Part shown: in pieces, positions 9,106 to 18,200 of the stretch
Position numbering within the stretch: the first letter of the stretch is position 1
Layout: every line of letters begins with the position of its first letter
Assembly (NCBI RefSeq): GCF_900106645.1
Contig: NZ_FNMV01000014.1
Location: 1-64,000, forward strand
Reading direction: 5' to 3'
Length of the DNA stretch: 64,000 nucleotides
Source: Flavobacterium degerlachei
Lineage (GTDB): Bacteria > Bacteroidota > Bacteroidia > Flavobacteriales > Flavobacteriaceae
Notes under the pieces: model-generated
Seen by the model: only the letters and a program-made list of their open reading frames with translations
Told to the model about the DNA's origin: nothing
Databases searched by the model: none
Program-made: the position numbers and the translations under genes

Positions 9106-9203
9106 TTATATGCTTTTGCAACGATTCTGAACAAATATAGTTAATTATATGTAAAAGCATATAATTTATTGAAACAAAACGAATATATATGTAAAAGCAT
9201 ATA
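9106..9203. promoter_or_regulatory. Operator array of the hip operon
   Basis: Two near-identical inverted repeats TATATG-taaaag-CATATA lie at 9146-9163 and 9186-9203, spaced 40 bp centre to centre. A third, half-conserved copy in the opposite orientation, TTATATGCTTTTGCA, lies at 9106-9120, just before the hipB start. On the minus strand TATATTTG (rc of 9132-9139) matches the Bacteroidota -7 box, so the first site would sit just upstream of it and the third between the start of transcription and the ATG. The arrangement is that of an autorepressed toxin-antitoxin promoter. The sites are seen; HipB binding is inferred. Confidence 0.75.
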
Positions 9204-9407
9204 GTCGTAATGTATGGTATATTCCGAATACCAACTGACATTTAGATCGATTTCTGCCATTTATACCGCTGGCTGCCATATGGAGCAGCACTTATAATTT
9301 CGCATTAAAATTCACTTCATCTTTGTTTATAATCAATCAAAAAGTGTTGCAACGGGAGAAAGATTAAAGGAGTTTTAGCAAATTATTAATTTAAAATTTT
9401 AGGAATT

Positions 9408-9780
9408 ATGGCAATACAGAAAGGCATAATTAAATTGAAAGGTACTATCGGGGATATTACTTTTTACAAAAAACCAGGATGGGCATTTGGCTCGCGAAAA
9501 AGACAGAATTGACGCCAGCAGAATCAAGAATGATCCTGCATCCCAGAGAACGCGAGAGAATGGAGCTGAATTTGGAAGAGCTGGTAAAGCGTGTAAAATA
9601 CTAAGAACAGCATTTAGAACCTTGCTTATCGATTCTGCCGACAGCAGAATGGTGAGCCGATTGACTCAATCGATGGTCAAAGTGATCCAAGCGGATTTAG
9701 TAAACGACAGAGTGCAAATTCCAGTGATATTGACCGCCCAATTCCAATTTGAAGAGGCAGCTGATTCCAAATCAAAATAA
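9408..9780 (+). pseudogene. Broken copy of the 251-aa island gene at 48274-49029
   Basis: The reading begins MAIQKGIIKLKGTIGDITFY, nearly identical to the intact gene at 48274. A frameshift near 9470-9480 (the AAAACCAAAGATG of the intact copy is altered) then moves the rest to another frame, which continues with ASRIKNDP.SQRTRENGAEFGRA and VSRLTQSM.KVIQADLVN. Similarity ends after the LVND residues, so the C-terminal 60 percent is lost. About 85 bases of upstream sequence (from about 9322) are also shared with 48185-48273, so promoter and start were duplicated as one block. Not expected to make a working protein. Confidence 0.88.
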
Positions 9781-9826
9781 CTATCAATTCGGGAGCAAAA
9801 TGATCACCTCCATTTTTCATTAAAAA

Positions 9827-9967
9827 CTACTCTTTTCGCCATTTATACAATTGTGCCACGGAAACTCCTAACTCTCTGGCGAAATCTGAGATGTTTTTTC
9901 TCTCATAACTTAATTGAACAGCCTTTACATTGAAAACGCGGTCGTAAATTTTTCGATTCTTTTTCAA
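9827..9967 (-). pseudogene. Remnant of an IS3-family OrfA transposase
   Basis: The minus strand reads LKKNRKIYDRVFNVKAV, then YERKNISDFARELGVS and VAQLYKWRKE before a stop. This is the helix-turn-helix start of IS3-type OrfA proteins, which bind the element's ends. Only about 46 codons survive, the normal ATG has become TTG or been lost, and there is no OrfB nearby. It is a degraded insertion-sequence fragment next to the broken island gene. Confidence 0.7.
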
Positions 9968-10044
9968 AACTAAAATTAAGGTTTTTATGCTTAACTATTT
10001 ATACGCTTGAAGTTAGCATGTCCAGCCTCTCCAAAGTACAGCTT

Positions 10045-11157
10045 CTACTTGACTATGCTGTTTACATAATCACTAACTGAGACGCCTATAAATTTTTTAA
10101 AGTTTTTTGAAAATGTAAATCTTGAATTAAATAAACATTTTTCGCCTAATGATTCCACGGTATAACTATCTAGATATCCTTTATTAATTAAAGACACGGC
10201 ATAGTTAACCTTTATCAGATTACTGAAATCATTGATTGAATAGGGACAATGATATTTAAAGACAAACTCCACGTGGCGTCGTGGTATTTTTAGTTGTTTT
10301 GCCAGAGTATCAGCTGTAAAAGTAGTTGTTGACAACATCTCATCTGATTTTTGCAAGATTTGAATATCTGAAATAATAAAATCAATTCTCTTCAAAATAG
10401 TATTGTTCACTATTTTATCTTTTTCTTCTATAATTTTTAATCTTTTTCTGCTCCAGACTAAAAACTCTAAAGGTTCATTTAATTGGATGTTTTTCAAAAA
10501 ATACTGTTCTCCAAATATGACAATCGGATTTTTAAACATATAAATAAGTACCAACAACCAAAGTAAAGAAGAATACTTATAAAAAGAACCTAAAGTAATT
10601 TGAGAACTTGAGTCACTAAACAAGAAATAATTAGAGTATATAATTAATAAAAAAGTTAAAGTAATCATCAGTAATATCCATGTCTTTATCTCTCTATAAC
10701 TTATTTTTTGAAGCATCGAGGTGTTCTTTCTGTATATAAAGTCCTTCAACATATTAAGTATTAATATAAAGTAAAGGGTAGAATAGATTAAAAATAAGAA
10801 ACCATTTATTTTAGAAACAGTAAACACTAAATTTATTAAAACAAATACTGTTGGGAAAATAAAATGCAAAAGCTCTTTTTTAAGTTTATCAAATCCTTGA
10901 ATAAGTCTTCTAAAAAACAAATAATAAACGGGCACGATATAAAAACCAAGACGTAGATTCTTTTTTAGAGGGCTATATGTATCATGAACAAAACCTAAAA
11001 TTTCAAGTGCATAAATAAAACGCTGCGCCCCCACAGTAATCAAAATAACTATAAAATAGACGTTTGTTTTATGATTCCTTCTTGGATTAAAAATCATAAA
11101 AACTGCGATAAAAAGACATAAAAAGCCGACGAACAACGATAACAGGTTGAAAAACAT
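10045..11157 (-). CDS. Membrane-anchored AraC-family regulator
   Basis: The 370-residue protein has seven likely transmembrane helices in its first 220 residues (from MFFNLLSLFVGFLCLFIAVF to SLLWLLVLIYMF) and a C-terminal AraC-type DNA-binding domain. In the latter, FTADTLAKQLKIPRRHVEF is the first helix-turn-helix and YTVESLGEKCLF.SRFTFSKNFKKFIGVS the second. Such 7TM-AraC fusions are frequent in Bacteroidota and are thought to sense envelope signals. It is divergent from the secreted cassette starting at 11269, with 111 bases between them, so that cassette is its obvious candidate target. TATATTTG on the minus strand (11182-11189) is a candidate -7 box. Confidence 0.85.
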   Translation of the reverse strand: MFFNLLSLFVGFLCLFIAVFMIFNPRRNHKTNVYFIVILITVGAQRFIYALEILGFVHDTYSPLKKNLRLGFYIVPVYYLFFRRLIQGFDKLKKELLHFIFPTVFVLINLVFTVSKINGFLFLIYSTLYFILILNMLKDFIYRKNTSMLQKISYREIKTWILLMITLTFLLIIYSNYFLFSDSSSQITLGSFYKYSSLLWLLVLIYMFKNPIVIFGEQYFLKNIQLNEPLEFLVWSRKRLKIIEEKDKIVNNTILKRIDFIISDIQILQKSDEMLSTTTFTADTLAKQLKIPRRHVEFVFKYHCPYSINDFSNLIKVNYAVSLINKGYLDSYTVESLGEKCLFNSRFTFSKNFKKFIGVSVSDYVNSIVK

Positions 11158-11181
11158 GTGTCAAATATTCAAAATTTGTAA

Positions 11182-11189
11182 CAAATATA
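11182..11189 (-). promoter_or_regulatory. Candidate -7 box for the AraC gene
   Basis: The minus strand reads TATATTTG, an exact match to TAnnTTTG, 25 bases upstream of the AraC start. I see no clear -33 TTG, so this is tentative. Confidence 0.35.
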
Positions 11190-11268
11190 GGAATTATAAC
11201 ATGTGGATGCTGTTTGTTTATTTTGTTTTTTTAATTTGCCGCTTATTAAATTAAACTCCCCATTTTTT

Positions 11269-12168
11269 ATGAAAAAAATCTACTTTATCCTGTACATCTT
11301 TATTGGACTTCTTATCACCGTAAATGCAAATGCACAAACGAATGTAACTTCTTCAGGAATGTCTATCCAAGGAATTGCCCGTGACGAAACCAATGCCGCG
11401 ATAGCAAATATTGATCAATTAGCATTGGTTTTTACTGTTTACTATTTAGGTACCGGTAATAGTGAGCAAGTTATACTTACTAAATCAGCCAATGTAAAAA
11501 CTGATAATTTTGGTGTATTCTCTTATGTGTTAGATATAGATCAAACAATTTATGGTAAAATTAGTAGCCAATCTACTTATTTAAAAGTAGTGCAAGGCAG
11601 CGTGGTTTTTTCTAATGAAAAATTACAAGCAGTTCCTTATGCTATTTTTGCGCAAAACGGAGTTCCTACTGGCTCTATAATGCCTTTTATAGGGACGACA
11701 GCACCTAATGGATGGCTGCTTTGCAACGGAACTGTTTTCACCGATGATGTAACTACCGCAAGTTTGAAAGCATTACTGGGCAGTACGACTACGCCTAACC
11801 TAAATGGAATGTTTTTGCGTGGAACTGGATCAGCATCATCAGGGCATACAGGACCAACTCTAAAAACAGTCCAACAAGACGATTTAGGGTCGCATTTGCA
11901 TGCGGCTAGTTTACCCACGAATTCTGCAGGTAGCCACAATCATAATAACAACAGCAACTTTAATAGAGTATTAAGTATGGATGATAAATATACTGTTAAT
12001 GGTACAGATAATAATAATAGTACTAAAGAAGAACCTAATTTAGTAAACTCTAAAACTATTGGATATGATGGGGACCATACTCATACTGCCTCAGGAAATA
12101 CAAACAATACAGGTGGTACAGAAACCCGCCCCATCAACTACGGTGTAAACTATATTATCAAAATATAA
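11269..12168 (+). CDS. Secreted protein with phage tail-collar-like C-terminal domain
   Basis: The frame is open from 11203, but MKKIYFILYIFIGLLITVN followed by ANAQ at 11269 is a clear signal peptide, so this start is chosen. The mature part starts with a beta-rich domain ending in VPYAIFAQNG. A tail-collar-like domain follows, with GSIMPFIGTTAPNGWLLCNG, TTTPNLNGMFLRG, several His-rich stretches (SHLHA, GSHNHN, GDHTHT) and a C-terminal ETRPINYGVNYIIKI. Such domains form trimeric metal-binding fibres in phages, and bacteria reuse them in surface proteins. It precedes the giant T9SS gene by 50 bases, presumably one operon. Role in adhesion or substrate binding is inferred. Confidence 0.82.
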   Translation: MKKIYFILYIFIGLLITVNANAQTNVTSSGMSIQGIARDETNAAIANIDQLALVFTVYYLGTGNSEQVILTKSANVKTDNFGVFSYVLDIDQTIYGKISSQSTYLKVVQGSVVFSNEKLQAVPYAIFAQNGVPTGSIMPFIGTTAPNGWLLCNGTVFTDDVTTASLKALLGSTTTPNLNGMFLRGTGSASSGHTGPTLKTVQQDDLGSHLHAASLPTNSAGSHNHNNNSNFNRVLSMDDKYTVNGTDNNNSTKEEPNLVNSKTIGYDGDHTHTASGNTNNTGGTETRPINYGVNYIIKI

Positions 12169-12218
12169 TCCTAATTGGCTTTGCTTTCCTATTTCTTACT
12201 ATTCTAACAAACCTACAC

Positions 12219-15200
12219 ATGACGAAATACATTTATGTGCTATGCTTACTGTTGTTAAGCTATAGCACGCTATTCGGTCAAGAACAAAAAGGGGTTGCCA
12301 CTGTAATTGGTGCTGCAGCTTCTGCAAAAGAAAACCTTAACCGCACCTTAACCCAAAAGGTAAATGGGGTAAATAAAACTTTCACCATACAAAAGGTAAG
12401 TTTACAAGTGGGGATGCCTTATATGGGGGTAACTGATAAGCCATTTACCAATAATCCCACGCAAAACTATAAACAAGATTTAGGTTTTCCTTGGGGAATT
12501 CGGTATCGATACAATACTTTTTCGGAAGATGCTTTCACGGTATCCAAAGGCTATTTCAGTGACAGAATAGAGATTAACTGGGATGTGAAAATGAACCGTG
12601 AAAAAATTATCAGTATCTCGGTGTACCGAACAGAGGATATTGACAGCCCAAATCCAAATTGGGGAAAATCACTAAAAACACTAGCCGCAGACGCGGGAAC
12701 CTATGTAGATACTAATATAGAAGGCGGTAAACTGTATCGCTATAAAATAGCAGCAAAAGGAGTTGAAATTGACGGTTTAGAGATTCTATATTCAACTTAC
12801 ATTACAGGTATAGGTTATAGAAACCCAACTGGTGTAGTTACTGGCAACATCACTTTTACAGGCGGAAATCCGGTGAAAGATGTAATGGTAGTAGCTAACC
12901 CAACGGGCAGTCAGTTAAGTATTGGGAGTTCATTAAAAATTCCTGCCAGCGGCTATGCCTCTGTACCCCGATTGAATCAGAGTTTGAAAGATTCTATCAC
13001 TTTACAAGCGTGGGTAAAGCCAGAAATTGATGCAAGCTCAGGGATATCTTTATACACTTTAGAAAGCAATGCCGACCAATCTTTAACTTTTAAGGTCAAT
13101 TATTCAGCTAATCACTACGTCCAATTATACTTGGGGAGTGCATATGTTGCTGCTTTTGATTATTACCCAAGTGGTGAAATTGATAATAATGGAGACGATA
13201 TTTTACTCCCAATAAGCAATATAACTAAAGTTTTTACTCATTTTAGTGTAGTAATTAGAGATAATCAAGTTCCTAAATTTTACATTAATGGACGATTTAT
13301 TGAAGTTGATTACAAAGCTGAAATGACGAGAATTTTAGCCAAAAAGGGACTGCCTGCAATGCGAATTGACATTTTACATCGTAGTGTAAGTTTGAATACT
13401 TCTTCTACTGGACAACCCCAGACTTGGACACACTTTAAGATGGGTGGAGGAGCAAATGCCTATTTAGATGAATTTAGGGTATGGGAAACAGCATTGAGTC
13501 CTTCCCAAATCAAAAGAGATTACCGTCGTTATTTAAACGGAAATGAAGCATTTCTAAATACCTACATCAGTGCTAACGAGAAAATTGGCGATTATGCGTA
13601 TGACATGGCCCATACTGGCTTTAATTTCCATGGGAATAATGCCAAACTGAGCAATTCATTATTAACCACTGCTCAAACACCTACATTTGACAATACAGGC
13701 AACAACATCCCAACTAGCAGTCAATTGGGTGTTTTAGGTGTAACAGATGAGTTTGGTAATTATGTAATATCAGCTGTTCCCTATAGTGGTAATGGCGATT
13801 CTTTTACCATTGTACCTTCACTTGGAAAGCATGAATTTAATCCTTCGCAGCAATTAGCCTTTTTAGGTGTAGGCTCTACAGTGGTAAATAAAATAGACTT
13901 TATTGATAATTCTTCTTTTGTATTTAAAGGGATTGCTGTTTATGATAGTAGAGGTGTTTTTCCTACTACTTCTGATGCACCAATAACAGGAGATATTAAG
14001 GATGATGAGGTATATAATGCCTATGTAAAAGGGACTGTAAAATACCAAAAAGGAGAATATTGGGCAGAAAAAGATGTTACGGGGAAAATCACAAAACTAC
14101 ATAGATATGCGCAAATACCTGTTCCAGGAGCCTTTGTAAGCATTGATAATATACAAGCAATTGACGCCAATAATGTAGCCATTCAAACGGATATTAATGG
14201 TCGATTTACTATAGAAGTTCCTATAGGAAAACACGCCATTAGCATAACCAAAAGTGGACATACTTTTGATTTTGACGGAAGATATCCTGCAAAAGAGGCT
14301 TCTGTAGCGAACGGAGTGACCACATATACCAATACCTATCAAGACTTTTTTGAAGACCGTGATGAACCTATTACTTTTATTGACAATACTAAAGTGATTG
14401 TAGTTGGTAGAGTTGTGGGTGGAACGGTACAAGCCGATAGAAAAATTGGATTTGGTTATGATGGTAAAAAAACTTATTCATATAAAGATGAAAATGGAGT
14501 AAGCAGATCTATAATTTATACTTCTGAAAACAATATTGGAACAGCAAAATTAACCCTTGGGTACTTGCCAACGGGTGCTACTAGTGTTACACCAGAATAT
14601 AAAAGCAATTTTTCAACTAATACTGAAACAGGAGAATACCGTGTGTCACTATTGCCTTTAAATTATATGCTGTCTAAAAATGATTTAACATTTTCTAGCG
14701 GTAAAAACCCAGATAACACTCCTATTTTAGATGCAGACAGAACCATCAATTTTACAGCTATAAAAGGGGTACAATATCCAACATTTATTCAGGGAAAAGA
14801 TACCATTATAGGACAGCCCTATCAAGAAGTGCTGAAATTTGCTCATATCGCAAACCCTACGCAAAAGGTATTAAGCCAAACTTCTGATAAAACGATAGTC
14901 TCTGACGGAATTACCTACACCGTATCAGCAGAACAAAAAACTCCAATTTATACACAGTTTGGAGAGTATAGCATTCAGGTTCAAGGGCAGGAATTGTATT
15001 ATAATTACGATAAAAGCTTGACTTCACCTGAAATCAACACCGTTCCGGTTGAAGGAGGAACTTTAATTGCCACTAATAATTTGGCTTTAGAAGACAGTGA
15101 GAAGATTGTGGTTTCTGCTACAGATCCAAGTATATTGACCTACAGTTTTAAAGGAGGAACACCCAATACAGATGCAGCAACAGGTTTTAAGCGAACTATT

Positions 15201-18200
15201 GATCTAAAATACAGATCAAATGGAGTTGATTATCCGTTAATGGGTTATAATAAAGACGGAATTTTATTGGGAGGTGTTGCTGATGGGTCACAAACTTTTG
15301 TAACTGCAGGCCCAGAATTACCGGATATTATATTAAGAGATCCACCAGGATCGGGCAGTTCTGCAACCATTGAGAAAGGTTCTAATTTTAGTTTTTCTAA
15401 AGAAAACACATCTAGCTCAAGTAATGGTACTGATTTAAATACTACAGTTTCACTTGGATTCAAAATGAGTGTAGGAGGAGGTTTAGCAGGGCCGGTAATG
15501 GAAACAGAAAGCACCAACGATTTGACAACCGGGGTTAGCACGCAACAATCCTCTAGCAATGGAAAAAGCGTAAGCACTACTTATAGTTTTAATCAAACCA
15601 TTTCTACCAGTGATGAACCGGATTGGGTTGGAGGCGATGCCGATTTGTATATTGGAACTTCTGCCAATCAATTTTATGGAACCTACGATGAATTAGTAAC
15701 GTCAACAACGGTTAATTCAACCCCTATTAGTGTTACTTATCTTAATGGTACGAATACGGTAGCTAAAAAAATATATCCCAAAGTGAATAAGGCAATGTAT
15801 TTTAATGAGTCGCCAGAAAAAACGGTGTTTATGTACACTCAGCATCATATTTTAAATGAGCTTATTCCTCAGTATTTAGATATTATTAGTCAAATTGAAT
15901 CGGGCGATCTTGTTGAAAATCAGAATGGTGTGCTTTCAAAAAGTGCCTATAGCTCTTCAATCAATCTTTGGAGAAAGATAATTTTGAACAATGAATTGAC
16001 CAAATATCAAGCACTTAAAGATAAGGACCAACTAAAGGCGTCTTTAAATGCCATTATAGAAAGTTTAAAAGATCCAGTTACAAATACTTTTTCTGAATCG
16101 GCTAAGCAGCTTAAAGATTTATTAAATAAAACTTTTTTCGAAAATGTTTCATTCGATTCTGGTATTGGAGAATTGACAAAAGGCTATGAAATAGGGCGCT
16201 TAAGTACGAACACTTATTCTTACGAATTACAATTAGATGCTTCTGTTGTTGCATCTGTAGGGGCTACATTTAATGAAACTGGTTTTGGTATGGAAACCAG
16301 TACCAGTAACGGTTCTGGGTCTGGAAGTTCAAGTGATGATGGGACTGAGGAAACCACAAACATCAGCTATACGTTAAAAGACGGAGATTCAAATAATACA
16401 TTCAGTATTGACGTGATTAATGCTTTTGATGGGAATGGCCCAATCTTTATTACTAAAGGGGGACAAACATCCTGTCCATATGAGGGGGCAGAACTATCTT
16501 ATTTTTATAACCCAACGCATCCTAATGCTACAAATCCATCAGCTACAATTGTAGATTTACCTGAACCAAGTCGCATACCGTTAACTATAGCAACCATTGC
16601 TTTAGAAAAACCCGAAATAACGGTAGAAGCAGCAGATGTTGCAGGAATATTTGACGGTAGAAACGCAGAGTTTGTGCTTAAATTGCGTAATACAAGTACT
16701 GCTAATAAAGAGGCTAGTTTTAAACTTTACGTTGACCAAGCGACTAACCCAGATAATGCGGCCATCAATATTGAGCCTAACGGGACTATTATAAATATTC
16801 CGGCTGGTAAAACGGTAGCGTATACCATGACACTTAAAAAAGTTAAACAAGACCAGTTTGACTATAAAAATATAAAAGTGTCTCTAGAATCAATTTGTGA
16901 TGGAAACGCAACTGATAGTGTATTAGTATCGGCAAATTTTGTTCCTGCTTGTTCTCCAGTGGCCATCATTGCGCCATCAAACAACTGGCTATTAAACAGA
17001 AATACTGCCATCACAAGTACCGAAACTAAACCATTAAATATAAAACTGGGCGATTTTAATACCAGTTTTGCCAGTTTCCAAAAAATCAACTTGGAATACC
17101 GATTAAAAGGCACACCCGATTGGATTGGTTTGAGGACCTACTATAAAAACCAACAAGATTATGATATTGCCTTTACCGGTGGAGATACCAATATCGAATT
17201 GATTGTAGGAACTGAATTAAATTATGCTTGGGACATCGCCGCACTAGGTCTAGCCAATGGAAGTTATGAACTACGAGCTCGTACAAGTTGCAATAACCAA
17301 ACTGCATTTGAATCTGCAATTATTGAAGGGAAAGTAGATCTTACTTCTCCAGTTCTTTTTGGTACACCCACACCAAAAAACGGTATTTTAGGTTTGGGAG
17401 ATGATATCACATTACAATTTAATGAACCCGTTAAAATCAATGGTACAGTTACTAAATTTGAATTTTTAGTCCAAAAAAACCAAAGTCCAGTAAAGCATGA
17501 AGTTTCTCTAGCTTTTAATGGCTCAAGCAATACAGCTACCATTAATAAACCAGCTATTAACACTGGCGATTTTAGTATCGAATTTTGGTTGAAAAACTCA
17601 AGCCCTTCTGGATCATCTGTTCTAATAAACCAAAGTAATGGAATTAGAATAGAATTAATAGATAGTGATTTAAAATACACTATTGGTGGTCAAAGCATTA
17701 GTGCAACGATCGCCAAAGACAATACGTTCAACCATTATGCACTTTCCTATGATGCTATGGCAAATACCTTGAGAATCATTGAAAATGACATAGAGAGAAA
17801 GGTGCAACAGCTTACCACAAAATTAAACTTCACTAATGAGAATCCGATTGTATTAGGTGGAAACACTTTCAAAGGAAACCTACACGATCTCCGATTCTGG
17901 AAGCGCAGTATAACAAGAGAAGCCGCGGTAGCCAATATGAATAGCATTTTAAACGGTAACGAAACAGATCTTTTAGGGTATTGGCCCATAAATGAAGGAA
18001 ACGGGTTAATTGCGAACGATTTGGCCCGATACAAACATCTTGTAATTACCAATACCAATTGGGATATTAGTCCAAAAGGTACTGCTTACAATTTTGACGG
18101 GACTAATTACCTCTCGATATCCGAAGCTGCAAAAGTAATTATATCTAAAGAAATGGATGCTACACTTTCTTTTTGGATGAAAACCAACCAAACTGGTGTT

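Noticed and set aside
11269..12168. Prophage tail fibre gene
   Set aside because: It has a signal peptide and sits beside a T9SS giant, with no phage structural genes around it. A bacterial secreted protein with a phage-type fold fits better.
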